Below are positions 52,390 to 60,827 of a DNA stretch of 64,000 nt, one piece after another. Location of the stretch: the NCBI RefSeq assembly GCF_003640395.1, contig NZ_RBZQ01000001.1:124001-188000 (forward strand), read 5' to 3'. The stretch is from Stutzerimonas urumqiensis. GTDB lineage: Bacteria > Pseudomonadota > Gammaproteobacteria > Pseudomonadales > Pseudomonadaceae. How positions within the stretch are numbered: position 1 is the stretch's first letter; every line of letters begins with the position of its first letter. A model generated the notes under the pieces. The model did no database searches. It was not told the origin of the DNA and saw nothing but the letters and a program-made list of their open reading frames with translations. The position numbers and the translations under genes were made by a program.

Positions 52390-52413
52390 ACTTTTGCCAA
52401 TCGCGGCAAAAGT
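52390..52413. repeat. Perfect inverted repeat in the flgL-fliC gap
   Basis: ACTTTTGCC and GGCAAAAGT are separated by AATCGC. It lies within a repetitive block (52300-52620) of the kind dispersed in pseudomonad genomes, as I recall it. Confidence 0.6.
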
Positions 52414-52677
52414 AACCAAAACCGCTTGCCCCTGCATCCGGCCCCGGCTTTGCCGGGGTCCCCTCGCTCCGGCGCCGTTCCAGGGGCACGCCACGAAGGG
52501 CCATCCATGGCCTTCGCGGCTCTCGCGGCATCCATGCCGCTCAACCCCCTCCACGACACCTGCGCTCGGCCTGCTGACGGGGCGAGGGGTGTGGCCTGAT
52601 GGTTTGGGTGGGAAAAGCCAGAAAGCGAAGCAGAAAAGCAGAAGCCGAGCTGCTGTGGTCTCGAGCGGAAGACAACC

Positions 52678-53279
52678 GTAGGGTGCATTCGCGAAGCAAT
52701 GCACCGGTGGTTTCGTCGTGGCGCGGCCCCGGCGGATTGTTCGCTGCGCGCCTGAATCCGCCCTACGGACTCGGCGTTTCGCCGCGGCGATCTGATCGCG
52801 AGCAAGCTCGCTCCTACAGACAAGCGCCGCAGTTTGTTGTGGCTCAGCGATTCTCGCGCCGGCGGACAGCACGGTGTTTGGCCTTTCGTAGGAGCGAGCT
52901 TGCTCGCGAAGCGGGCGCGACCGGCACCCCGTAGGGTGCATTCGCGCAGCAATGCACCGGTGACCTCGCCGTGGCGTGGCCCCGGCGGATTGTTCGCTGC
53001 GCGCCTGAATCCGCCCTACGGATTCGGCGTTTCGCCGCGGCGATCTGATCGCGAGCAAGCTCGCTCCTACAGACAAAGTGCCGCAGTTTGTTGTGGCTCA
53101 GCGATTCCCCCGCCGACCGACAGCACGGTGGTTTCGGCTCTTCGTAGGAGCGAGCTTGCTCGCGAAGCGGGCATGACCGCGGCTCGTAGGGAGCATTCGC
53201 GAAGCAATGCACCGGTGACCTCGCCGTGGCGCGGCCCCTGGCGGATTGCTCGCTGAGCGCCTGAATCCGCCCTACGGCG
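52678..53279. repeat. Tandem array of a 254-bp REP-type unit
   Basis: The array has two full units (52678-52930 and 52931-53185) and a partial third (53186-53279), with periods of 253 and 255 bp. Each full unit contains the 30-bp near-palindrome, a CCGGCGGATT...ATCCGCCCTACGG inverted repeat, and two opposed GCTCGCTCCTAC/GTAGGAGCGAGC REP units. The last copy is truncated after the second element. Confidence 0.85.
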
Positions 53280-53418
53280 TGCAATCACCCTCGCGCGAGG
53301 CGTTCAACTTTGCGGTTCGGTGGCCGATACCTGACGTAGCGCCTGCACGGTTCGCCGTCTGGCGTTCAGCTGTGAATCGGAAAATGCAAGGGCTGGCGAA
53401 AAATTTTCGCTGAATGGC

Positions 53419-53445
53419 TAAAGGTCACGAAGCAAGCGCCGATAA
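53419..53445 (+). promoter_or_regulatory. Sigma-28 (FliA) promoter of fliC
   Basis: TAAAGGTC at 53419-53426, 11 bp, then a perfect GCCGATAA at 53438-53445. It leaves a leader of about 95-100 nt before the fliC ATG at 53549. Confidence 0.9.
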
Positions 53446-53548
53446 ACCTTTCGAATGCGAACTCAATGGGTGCCTGGGCAACGCCGGCCCTGAGGATCGC
53501 AAGCTCAGGCAACCAACGAAATACCTAGCGCCTTTGGAGGCAAACACC

Positions 53549-55447
53549 ATGGCTCTTACCGTCAATACCAACATCCCGTCGCTGAACACTCAGCGCAACA
53601 TCAACAACACGTCCAACGCCCTGAATACCTCCATGCAGCGCCTGTCCACCGGTAGCCGCATCAACAGCGCGAAAGACGACGCCGCCGGCCTGCAGATCTC
53701 CAACCGTCTGACCAACCAGATCAGCGGCCTGAACGTTGCCGTCCGCAACGCCAACGACGGTATCTCCCTGGCGCAGACCGCTGAAGGCGCCCTGCAGCAG
53801 TCGACCAACATCCTGCAGCGTATGCGCGACCTGTCCATCCAGTCGGCCAACGGCTCGAACAGCGACGCTGACCGCTCCGCCCTGCAAAAAGAAGTCTCTG
53901 CTCTGCAGAGCGAACTGACCCGTATTGCCGAAACCACCACCTTCGGTGGCCGTAAGTTGATGGACGGTTCGTTTGGCACTTCGAGCTTCCAAGTGGGTTC
54001 GAATGCCTATGAAACCATCGATGTAACTGTTAAGAGTGCTTCGGCTAGCGCAATCGGCTCTTACCAAGTAGGGAGCGCTGCTGGCACGCAGACTTCAAAA
54101 GTGATCGATAACACCACCCTATTTGCCGCCTCGGGTGATCAAGACGCAGTGGTTGTAACTCCCCCACTGTTCGAGGCCGGTCAAGTCCAAGTTGTCGGCG
54201 GCGGCGAAAGTAAGACCATCGATATTGCGGCGAATGACAGCGCTAAGTCCCTTGCAGCCAAGTTCGAAGGAGCGGTCCCTGGTCTGACGGCAACTGCTAG
54301 AACAGTGATGACTGCGAAAGTAGATGTCGCTAGCGGTGAAAGCATTAACTTTGAAATGACGGTTGGTGACAAGACCGTAAGCATGGTTGGTGTTGCTTCT
54401 ACCCAGGACTTGGCAGACCAGATCAATTCGAACTCCTCGAAGCTGAATCTTACGGCCAACGTAGACAAGGATGGCGTCCTCACTATCGAATCCAAGACCG
54501 GTGAGAACATTTCCTTCGGAGCACAGACCGACGCCTCCGGTGACCCGGTTGCGGCTGCGGGCGCGTTGAAGATCAACGTACAAGATGCTGATGGCACTCT
54601 TACTGGCGAGCAGAGCCTATCTGTTAATGGCGGTACGGTAGTTGGCTCCCTACAGCTGAATTCGCCAACTGGCTATACGGTTGCTGCGCTGGATGCGGAA
54701 GCTGCTGATCCGAAAAATAAAATTGCTGTAAACGTGACGGGTGGTACCGACGGTATTTCGCTCGCATCGCTAACAGTAGGTACTGATACACCTACCGTAA
54801 TCGATCTTTCTACAACCGATATTTCTAGCAATAAGGATCTGTACGAAGCACTTAAGAACGAGACGACGCTAAATGTTGCGTTTGATGAAGCCAAAAATCT
54901 TCTGACAATCGAGTCGAAAAACGGAGAAAGCCTTCAGTTTGCTGCCGTTGGTCAGGGCGATGTGGATGGCAACGGAACTCCCGGTACAGGCGGCGCCATG
55001 CAAGTTTCTAAGCTGCAGGCGGATGGTACCTATACGACGGGAGCCCCTGCTAATACCACCGCTATTAACGCAGTGACGCCTGAAACGGGTGCGGACGTAG
55101 GGGATCTGTTCAGCAGTGGCAAAGCAGAGAAGTCAAGCGTCGCTGAGATTGATATTTCGACCGCCGCTGGCGCACAGAGCGCCCTGGCCGTAATCGACAA
55201 CGCCCTCGCCGGCATCGATTCTCAGCGCGCCGACCTCGGTGCGGTGCAGAACCGCTTCGACAACACCATCAACAACCTGCAGAACATCTCGGAAAATGCC
55301 TCGGCTGCTCGCAGCCGGATCATGGACACCGACTACGCTGCGGAAACCGCCAACCTGTCGAAGAACCAGGTGCTGCAACAGGCCGGTACTGCGATCCTGG
55401 CCCAGGCCAAGCAGCTGCCGCAGTCTGTTCTGTCCCTGCTTCAGTAA
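53549..55447 (+). CDS. fliC: FliC flagellin, large central domain
   Basis: This 632-aa filament subunit uses the ATG at 53549 ([20 protein letters not shown]), with GGAGG upstream; the frame back to 53414 spans the promoter. The conserved D0/D1 ends ([40 protein letters not shown]) are normal, but the centre (about residues 150-530) is long and AT-richer. At 632 aa it is larger than the roughly 390-490 aa of P. aeruginosa flagellins. It has no Cys. A terminator follows. Confidence 0.95.
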   Translation: MALTVNTNIPSLNTQRNINNTSNALNTSMQRLSTGSRINSAKDDAAGLQISNRLTNQISGLNVAVRNANDGISLAQTAEGALQQSTNILQRMRDLSIQSANGSNSDADRSALQKEVSALQSELTRIAETTTFGGRKLMDGSFGTSSFQVGSNAYETIDVTVKSASASAIGSYQVGSAAGTQTSKVIDNTTLFAASGDQDAVVVTPPLFEAGQVQVVGGGESKTIDIAANDSAKSLAAKFEGAVPGLTATARTVMTAKVDVASGESINFEMTVGDKTVSMVGVASTQDLADQINSNSSKLNLTANVDKDGVLTIESKTGENISFGAQTDASGDPVAAAGALKINVQDADGTLTGEQSLSVNGGTVVGSLQLNSPTGYTVAALDAEAADPKNKIAVNVTGGTDGISLASLTVGTDTPTVIDLSTTDISSNKDLYEALKNETTLNVAFDEAKNLLTIESKNGESLQFAAVGQGDVDGNGTPGTGGAMQVSKLQADGTYTTGAPANTTAINAVTPETGADVGDLFSSGKAEKSSVAEIDISTAAGAQSALAVIDNALAGIDSQRADLGAVQNRFDNTINNLQNISENASAARSRIMDTDYAAETANLSKNQVLQQAGTAILAQAKQLPQSVLSLLQ

Positions 55448-55468
55448 GCAGCGCTTAGCGGGTAAATC

Positions 55469-55499
55469 AGGAGGAAAGGGGCGACCCTTCCTCCTTTTT
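55469..55499 (+). terminator. Terminator of fliC
   Basis: AGGAGGAAAGGG/CCCTTCCTCCT with a GCGA loop and a T run, 22 bp after the flagellin stop. Confidence 0.85.
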
Positions 55500-55519
55500 C
55501 GCGTTGTGAGGTAGCAATC

Positions 55520-55870
55520 ATGGAAACGGTTAATTTGCTTGCTGTTCCCGCTACGACCCAGGCCATCAAGCGCGAAACGCCGCGCGAGACGGTGGCGAGC
55601 GCTGCCGTGGAGCCGGGTAAAGGTTCCTTGAAGGAGCGGACACCGTCCGGCGAGCAGGTCGATTCCGCGTTGGCGGAAATGAAGGCCTTCGCCCAGCGAA
55701 TCGAGCGCAACCTCGATTTCAGCGTGGACGACTCCAGCGGCCAAGTGGTGGTGAAGGTCATCGATGGGGATTCCGGCGATGTGATTCGCCAGATTCCGTC
55801 GGAAGAAATCTTGCGTCTGTCCGAGCGGTTGGAGGACATGCGCAGTTTGTTATTCCAGGCCAAGGCCTGA
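55520..55870 (+). CDS. flaG: FlaG filament-length protein
   Basis: This 116-aa protein has a disordered N-terminus and the FlaG core (AFAQRIERNLDFSVDDSSGQ, then VKVIDGDSGDVIRQIPSEEI, then LSERLEDMRSL). It influences filament length in Vibrio and Pseudomonas. It is placed between fliC and fliD as usual. It is downstream of the fliC terminator, so expression is lower or by read-through. Confidence 0.9.
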   Translation: METVNLLAVPATTQAIKRETPRETVASAAVEPGKGSLKERTPSGEQVDSALAEMKAFAQRIERNLDFSVDDSSGQVVVKVIDGDSGDVIRQIPSEEILRLSERLEDMRSLLFQAKA

Positions 55871-55871
55871 C

Positions 55872-55886
55872 GGCACGTTTCTTGAC
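55872..55886 (+). promoter_or_regulatory. Weak sigma-54 candidate before fliD
   Basis: GGCACGTTTCTTGAC resembles a -24/-12 element, but the -12 has GA in place of GC. In P. aeruginosa fliD is sigma-54 dependent, so it is worth noting at low confidence. Confidence 0.3.
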
Positions 55887-55937
55887 TGTGTTTCGTCAAG
55901 ACAGGTGATCGACGAATTTCTGGCGTGAGGAAGTGAC

Positions 55938-57407
55938 ATGGCGGGCATTACTACCGGCATCGGCATCGGTTCGGGCATGGACATCAAGAGCATGGTGGAC
56001 GCGATGGTGTCGGCCGAGGCCGCGCCGAAGACCAGCCAGCTCTCCAAGCTCGAATCGCGGGCCACGACGCAGCTGACCTCCCTTGGGCAGCTCAAGGGGG
56101 CGATCAGCAATTTCCAGTCGGCGCTGGCGACGCTCAACAGCCCGTCCTCCTTCCTGGCCCGCACGGCTTCGTCATCCGACACCAAGGTTGTGACCGCGAC
56201 GGCGAGCCAGAGCGCGGGCGCCGGCAGCTACAAGCTCGATGTCACGCAGTTGGCGAGTTCCAGCAAGGTGGCGCTGGCAGCGGTCGCGAGCGATGCCAAG
56301 CTGGCCAGCGGAACGGTATCGATCAAGGTCGGCAGCACGGCGCTCGCCGATATCACGGTCGATGCGTCGAACAACACGCTCAGCGGTCTGCGCGATGCCA
56401 TCAACAAGGCCGGCGCCAGTGCGGGCATCAATGCGACGGTGGTCAGTGATGACTTCGGCTCGCGCCTGGTCCTGACCAGCAGCAAGACGGGCGATGGAAA
56501 CGACATCACCGTTGCCACCACCCAGACCGCGCTCGAAGCCGGACAGACGTCGCTCGATACGCTGGCGTACGCCGGCCCGACCACGGCGCCCGACGTGGCG
56601 AACTATGCGGGCGAAACCGACCCGGCCTATGTCGCGGCGAAGGAGGCGTACGACCGGGGCGGCAAGACGGTCGCCGAAGCCAAGAGTGCCAAGCTGACGA
56701 TCGATGGGCTGTCGGTCACGCGTGACAGCAACAGCATCAGCGATGTCGTCGAAGGGCTGAGCATCGAGCTGAAAGGGACGGGTGCCAGCACCCTGACCAT
56801 CGCGAAGGACGAGGCGGGCGTGTCCGGCAACGTGAAGAAATTCGTCGATGCGTACAACACGCTGATGAATTTCATCAACACCGAGACCAAGGTGACCACG
56901 GTCAGCGAGTCCGATGCGCCGGTGACGGGGGCGCTGGTTGGCGATAGCTCCGTGCGATCGCTGGTCAACATGATTCGCACCGAGCTGGTGGCGCCTCAGG
57001 GCGAAGGCGCCATCCGTGCGCTGGCCGACCTCGGCGTGACGACTCAGCGGGACGGTACGCTGGCGCTGGACAGCGACAAGCTGTCGGACGCGATCAAGGC
57101 TGACTTCACGGGCGTCGCCAGCTATTTCACGGGCGACACCGGCCTCGCGGTCCGTCTGTCCGACAGGCTCAAGCCCTACACCGATGCCGGCGGCATTCTC
57201 GAAAGCCGCACCGATGCCCTGACCGAGACGATCGAGAAGGTCGACAAGCAGAAGGAGGCGCTCGATCGGCGTCTGACGGCGTTGGAGGAGCGGCTCTACA
57301 AGCAGTTCAACGCGATGGACGCCCTCTATGCGCAGCTCTCGAGTACCAGCGATCAGCTGACGCAGCTGTTCGACAGCATGCCGGGCTTTGTCGCGTCGAA
57401 GGAGTGA
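55938..57407 (+). CDS. fliD: FliD filament cap (HAP2)
   Basis: This 489-aa cap protein inserts flagellin at the filament tip and may bind host or surface receptors. The N-terminus (IGSGMDIKSMVDAMVSAEAA) and C-terminal helix (EALDRRLTALEERLYKQFNA with MDALYAQLSSTSDQLTQLFD) are conserved; the middle is a variable region without the base-composition change seen in FliC. It is followed by fliS. Confidence 0.94.
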   Translation: MAGITTGIGIGSGMDIKSMVDAMVSAEAAPKTSQLSKLESRATTQLTSLGQLKGAISNFQSALATLNSPSSFLARTASSSDTKVVTATASQSAGAGSYKLDVTQLASSSKVALAAVASDAKLASGTVSIKVGSTALADITVDASNNTLSGLRDAINKAGASAGINATVVSDDFGSRLVLTSSKTGDGNDITVATTQTALEAGQTSLDTLAYAGPTTAPDVANYAGETDPAYVAAKEAYDRGGKTVAEAKSAKLTIDGLSVTRDSNSISDVVEGLSIELKGTGASTLTIAKDEAGVSGNVKKFVDAYNTLMNFINTETKVTTVSESDAPVTGALVGDSSVRSLVNMIRTELVAPQGEGAIRALADLGVTTQRDGTLALDSDKLSDAIKADFTGVASYFTGDTGLAVRLSDRLKPYTDAGGILESRTDALTETIEKVDKQKEALDRRLTALEERLYKQFNAMDALYAQLSSTSDQLTQLFDSMPGFVASKE

Positions 57408-57484
57408 TAAGGGCTTAAAGATCGGCCATCCGGTGCCGATAGCCTGGGCATTCAGAGAACGCTGGTTTGTTCGGGGGCCAGGCA

Positions 57485-57871
57485 ATGAACGCAATGAGAG
57501 CAATGAAGCAGTACCAGCAGGTTGGTGTCCAGGCGAGCGTATTCGAAGCGTCGCCGCATCGCTTGATTCAGATGTTGATGCAAGGTGGGCTGGATCGTAT
57601 AGCCCAGGCGAAGGGGGCATTGGAGCGGGGCGCGTTCGCCGAAAAGGGCGAGCTGGTCGGCAAGGCGCTCTCGATTATCGGCGGTCTGCGCGAAGTGCTC
57701 GATAAGGAGGTCGGCGGTGAGTTAGCCGACAATCTGGACCGCCTGTACGACTACATGATCCGAACCTTGCTCGAAGCCAATCGCAGCAATGACGCCGACA
57801 AGCTCGATGAAGTCGCACGCCTGCTGGGCGAGGTCAAGGAAGGCTGGGACGGTATCGCGTCGGCTGCTTGA
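57485..57871 (+). CDS. fliS: FliS flagellin export chaperone
   Basis: This 128-aa helical chaperone uses the ATG at 57485 (MNAMRAMKQYQQVGVQASVF). The flagellin-binding SPHRLIQMLMQGGLDRIAQA and the C-terminal ADNLDRLYDYMIRTLLEAN are clear. It binds the flagellin C-terminus and prevents cytosolic polymerisation. fliT follows after 10 nt. Confidence 0.93.
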   Translation: MNAMRAMKQYQQVGVQASVFEASPHRLIQMLMQGGLDRIAQAKGALERGAFAEKGELVGKALSIIGGLREVLDKEVGGELADNLDRLYDYMIRTLLEANRSNDADKLDEVARLLGEVKEGWDGIASAA

Positions 57872-57881
57872 GGAGAGGCGG

Positions 57882-58175
57882 ATGAGCCTGGCAATACGTA
57901 TCGATGAGTGGATGGCAGCAGTAGAGTCGGCGCTTGCCGACGGGGATTGGACTGCTATCGCCGACCTCGATGTGCAGTGCCGCCGGCTGCTGAGCGACCT
58001 CGCCGCTGGGCTGGCGTCGAAGGACGAACCCGCGCTTCAGCGGCTACCCGGCTTGGTAGGCACCTATCGTAGCCTGGTGGCACGCAGCCGCGAGGAGCGC
58101 GATGCGGTACGGAATCAACTGAGCCAGTTCCAGCGAGGCAAGACAGCCGCGCGCGCCTACCAGCAGCTTCTATGA
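57882..58175 (+). CDS. fliT: FliT-like flagellar chaperone
   Basis: This 97-aa helical protein has its ATG at 57882 (MSLAIRIDEWMAAVESALAD) with GAGGAGAGG upstream. It is in the position of fliT (called fleP in some Pseudomonas), the chaperone of FliD that also affects regulator activity. Sequence conservation of this family is low, so the assignment rests mainly on size and place after fliS. Confidence 0.75.
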   Translation: MSLAIRIDEWMAAVESALADGDWTAIADLDVQCRRLLSDLAAGLASKDEPALQRLPGLVGTYRSLVARSREERDAVRNQLSQFQRGKTAARAYQQLL

Positions 58176-58265
58176 ACTGTGATCCGCATCAGAGAGTGCG
58201 ATCAACAGCCGGGTAAACTCCCGCAGCGACCACGGAGGTCGCCTAGCCATTACAAGGAGTTACCC

Positions 58266-58577
58266 ATGCGTAAGCGTTTGCTTTCCCTGCTGTTCGTTTC
58301 GGCTCTGTTCGGTGGAGCGCTCGCTCCGGTTTACGCCGCCGATGTCGAGACCAATCCCGCCATTGCCGAAGTTGCCACTGCACCACTCGCCCTGAATAGC
58401 GCCGATGCCGAAGCGCTGAGCCGAGAGCTCGTGGGCATCGGCCCGGCCAAGGCTCAGGCGATCGTTGACTACCGTACCGAACACGGCCCATTCACCTCGG
58501 TGGATGAGCTGCTGGAGGTGAAGGGCATCGGTGCCGCCACGTTGGAAAAGAATCGCGCACGGCTGGTCCTGAATTAA
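58266..58577 (+). CDS. ComEA-type helix-hairpin-helix protein
   Basis: This 103-aa exported protein has the signal peptide MRKRLLSLLFVSALFGGALA followed by two helix-hairpin-helix motifs (LNSADAEALSRELVGIGPAK; VDELLEVKGIGAATLEKNRA). The family binds double-stranded DNA in the periplasm during uptake in competent bacteria. It is encoded alone; a terminator follows. The flagellar regulator fleQ that follows fliST in many Pseudomonas is not here. Confidence 0.85.
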   Translation: MRKRLLSLLFVSALFGGALAPVYAADVETNPAIAEVATAPLALNSADAEALSRELVGIGPAKAQAIVDYRTEHGPFTSVDELLEVKGIGAATLEKNRARLVLN

Positions 58578-58599
58578 TCGTTACGCCGTTTGCCGAAGA

Positions 58600-58626
58600 A
58601 GCCCTGACCCTGGTCGGGGCTTTTTG
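58600..58626 (+). terminator. Terminator after the ComEA-like gene
   Basis: AGCCCTGACC/GGTCGGGGCT (one T-G pair) with a T run. Confidence 0.8.
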
Positions 58627-59038
58627 CTTTTTGTCGTTCGTGCACGGGCCGGAGTGGTCGCTGACAAGCGCGTTCACGGCGAATGGCGCGACGGCCTTAC
58701 ATGACGCCGGTGTTCCTCGCGACGGGGCGCTCCAACCGGCTGACATCCTCGTCGCTTCGCTCCGACTTAATACCTTCTGCTGATTGGGTTCGCTGGACGG
58801 CGAACCTGAGGGTGTCCTATTAGTCTGAAAAGAACGAAAAGGCGTTGACAGCGTTACGGTTATACACATAAGGCGATAGCGTGATGCTTCTGTGCCATCA
58901 CTGCTGGCGCCGTAGTCCCGGTTGTTATTTAACTCATTGAAAAATAACGACTTATTTTGTGGCTAAATTTTGGCCGATCTAAGCTTAAGCCGCACGGGGC
59001 GGGCGATTGCGCAAAGAATCCAAGTTTTGCTCACAGAC

Positions 59039-59061
59039 TTATCCACAGCTTTTGTGGATAA
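59039..59061. promoter_or_regulatory. Inverted pair of perfect DnaA boxes
   Basis: TTATCCACA (59039-59047) and its complement TGTGGATAA (59053-59061) are 5 nt apart, forming a 23-bp inverted repeat about 40 nt before a DUF1232 gene. An AT-rich patch lies 65-115 bp upstream. It may regulate transcription or titrate DnaA. Confidence 0.7.
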
Positions 59062-59103
59062 CAGCCTGCACCCCAGTCGGCATGCGCCCGGAGGAGAATT
59101 CCG

Positions 59104-59538
59104 ATGAAAGTCCCCTGGAGTTTCATGCGTTATCTGCCCATCGCACGAACGATTCTTGCGAAGGGCCGCCTTCCTTTCCTGTTGCTGGACGTGGCGCGCA
59201 AGCGCCAATCGAGCAAAGGCTTGTTGGCCGGCTTTCGCGACGACCTGAAGCTTCTGATGGAGCTGTGCGTCGCCTGGTGGAAGGGCGAGTACCGCGCGAT
59301 CAGCACCAGCGCGCTGGTCGCGGTCGTTGCGGCATTGCTGTACTTCGTCTCGCCGCTCGATGCGATTCCGGATTGGCTGCCCGGTATGGGGTTCCTCGAC
59401 GATGCCGCGGTACTCACCTGGCTGATGCGCAAATGGTCGACCGAGCTGGAGGCGTTCCGGCGCTGGCGTGCGGCTCAGTCGCCGCAGACGATCGCCGAGC
59501 TCGATCGGTTGCCGCCGCCCGATGAGCCCGCACCCTGA
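59104..59538 (+). CDS. DUF1232 (YkvA-like) membrane protein
   Basis: This 144-aa protein begins MKVPWSFMRYLPIARTILAK. The DUF1232 core (LVAVVAALLYFVSPLDAIPD, then GFLDDAAVLTWLMRKWSTEL) is clear and includes one membrane helix. The family is widespread and of unknown role. The ATG has GGAGGA upstream. The inverted pair of DnaA boxes about 40 nt upstream suggests regulation by DnaA or coincidence. Confidence 0.85.
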   Translation: MKVPWSFMRYLPIARTILAKGRLPFLLLDVARKRQSSKGLLAGFRDDLKLLMELCVAWWKGEYRAISTSALVAVVAALLYFVSPLDAIPDWLPGMGFLDDAAVLTWLMRKWSTELEAFRRWRAAQSPQTIAELDRLPPPDEPAP

Positions 59539-59659
59539 GCAACGGCTTTCTGGCCAGTCATCGCCTGGTTGCCAATAACCTGACGGAAGCAGGCTGCTTT
59601 TCAAATTTTTTGTCGATCACCGCTGGTACCATCGTGCCGTTGCCAGAGGGGAGAGACAG

Positions 59660-59983
59660 GTGGGCACCCAAATCATCATGCGCGACGGCGAACCCGAGTA
59701 CGCCGTCATACCCTGGGCGGATTATCAGGCGCTCCTCGAGCAGGCCGGGCGCACGCCGGTCATCGAGTCGCCCGATGAGCGGCGCCCTGTACGCCCCGCG
59801 TTGGCCGCCTTGCGCGGCCTGCGAGAGGAACAAGGGCATTCGGTGCAGGCGCTGGCTCGCGTGGTCGGCATCAGCCCCAGTTACCTGGACATGATCGAGC
59901 GGGGCGAGCGCGAGCCGGATGACGCCATCAAGCGGGCACTGGCCCATGCGCTCGGCCTCGATGGCTGGGAGGCGGGGGCATGA
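59660..59983 (+). CDS. XRE-family HTH regulator
   Basis: This 107-aa protein starts at GTG 59660 (MGTQIIMRDGEPEYAVIPWA) with GGGGAGAG upstream. The N-terminal part looks like a small antitoxin-type fold (DGEPEYAVIPWADYQALLEQ, as in Phd/YefM-like or prlF antitoxins); the C-terminal part is a Cro/CI HTH (LRGLREEQGHSVQALARVVG, then SPSYLDMIERGEREPDD). Its stop overlaps the next gene by 4 nt. Confidence 0.82.
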   Translation: MGTQIIMRDGEPEYAVIPWADYQALLEQAGRTPVIESPDERRPVRPALAALRGLREEQGHSVQALARVVGISPSYLDMIERGEREPDDAIKRALAHALGLDGWEAGA

Positions 59984-60360
59984 GCGGCCAGGCAACGTCG
60001 ATCAGGATCAGCCGGCAGATCTGGGATGGATTGCTCGGCGAGCTGGCTGAAGCCAGGCAGCAACGGCAACTGGTGACCTACCGTGCACTCATCGAGCGCT
60101 TGCAGCTGCCGGCACCGGCCATGCAAACGCTTGTGGCCGCCCTCGAACACTTGGCGATGCTAGATGCTCGAGCAGGCCGTCCGTTGCGCAGCGCGTTGGT
60201 CATCAGTCAGGGGGCCGAGCGCTTGCCTCGTACCGGTTTTTTCGAATGCGCTGGCCGCCTGGGGCGATTCAACGGGCCGATCGATGGGACGGCCGCCGCC
60301 TCATGGCATGCAGGTGAGGTGGCTCGCGTGTTCGATTACGACTTCCCGGAGGTGCCGTGA
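59980..60360 (+). CDS. Hypothetical protein, 126 aa, between XRE and Sel1 genes
   Basis: The ATG overlaps the stop of the XRE gene (ATGA). The first half is helical with winged-helix character (LVTYRALIERLQLPAPAMQT); the second half (SQGAERLPRTGFFECAGRLG ... VFDYDFPEVP) is of unknown fold. The coupled layout suggests that it acts with the regulator. No family is recognised with confidence. Confidence 0.65.
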   Translation: MSGQATSIRISRQIWDGLLGELAEARQQRQLVTYRALIERLQLPAPAMQTLVAALEHLAMLDARAGRPLRSALVISQGAERLPRTGFFECAGRLGRFNGPIDGTAAASWHAGEVARVFDYDFPEVP

Positions 60361-60827
60361 TTCTGGCCCGGCTTCGCGCTCGCGTGGGCTATGGAGTCGC
60401 GCGCAAGCTCATGGCGTGGCGCTGGGCCGTCGGACAGCCCCGGCTCTGGCGATGGATGGAGGGGCAGTTCGCGCGGATGGCCAACCTCGGCGATGTCGGC
60501 GCGCTGAGCTTTTACGGTCACATGCTGCTGTTTCGTGGGCGCGGCTTCGGCGCGCGGGAGGAGGGCATCCGCTTGTTGCGCCGTGCCGCTGAAGCGGGCG
60601 ATGCCAAGGCTGCCTATCAGATGGGAGCGGTCAGCCTGAGCGAGGATGCGTCGCATGGGCCGGATGCATCCGGCGCCGCCCATTGGTGGGAAATGGCCGC
60701 CAAGGCGGGGCATCCGCTGGCGGCAACGCGTCTGGCGCAGCTGTATCGGGCCGGCGGTCATGGTCTTGCAGCCGACAGCGAGCGCGCCAAACACTACGAG
60801 GCGCAAGCGGCCCGGCTGGGACTCTGA
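60357..60827 (+). CDS. Sel1-repeat protein
   Basis: This 156-aa protein starts at a GTG overlapping the previous stop (60357). After a basic, hydrophobic N-terminus (MILARLRARVGYGVARKLMA) it has about three Sel1/TPR-like repeats (GIRLLRRAAEAGDAKAAYQM; HWWEMAAKAGHPLAATRLAQ; RAKHYEAQAARLGL). Such repeats mediate protein contacts. It runs 34 nt into the 3' end of the convergent EAL-GGDEF gene. Confidence 0.8.
   Translation: MILARLRARVGYGVARKLMAWRWAVGQPRLWRWMEGQFARMANLGDVGALSFYGHMLLFRGRGFGAREEGIRLLRRAAEAGDAKAAYQMGAVSLSEDASHGPDASGAAHWWEMAAKAGHPLAATRLAQLYRAGGHGLAADSERAKHYEAQAARLGL

Larger units (their letters stand above)
52144..53548. other. Repeat-filled gap between flgL and fliC
   Basis: About 1.4 kb has no supported gene; the flagellar glycosylation genes often found here in pseudomonads are absent. 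It contains a REP-like unit at 52185-52214, a hairpin ACTTTTGCC/GGCAAAAGT (52390-52413) inside a widespread-looking repeat, the tandem array at 52678-53279, and the fliC promoter at 53419. Frames of up to 200 codons here are made of repeats. Confidence 0.8.
58578..59103. other. Intergenic region with DnaA-box pair
   Basis: This holds 526 bp without a gene. It contains the ComEA terminator, a TTGACA (58845-58850) 16 bp from a CATAAG that may be a promoter, an AT-rich patch (58925-58975), and two perfect DnaA boxes in inverted orientation. A 125-codon antisense frame (58492-58869) is not coding. Confidence 0.65.

Noticed and set aside
52678-53279. CRISPR array
   Set aside because: Units are about 254 bp of REP elements, without short repeats alternating with unique spacers, and no cas genes are present.
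52362-53288. Frames of up to 480 codons between flgL and fliC
   Set aside because: They are built from REP and tandem repeats and extend into flgL antisense; no ribosome sites or protein family.
58492-58869. 125-codon minus-strand frame after the ComEA-like gene
   Set aside because: It lies across a terminator and the end of the ComEA gene and has no recognisable protein features.
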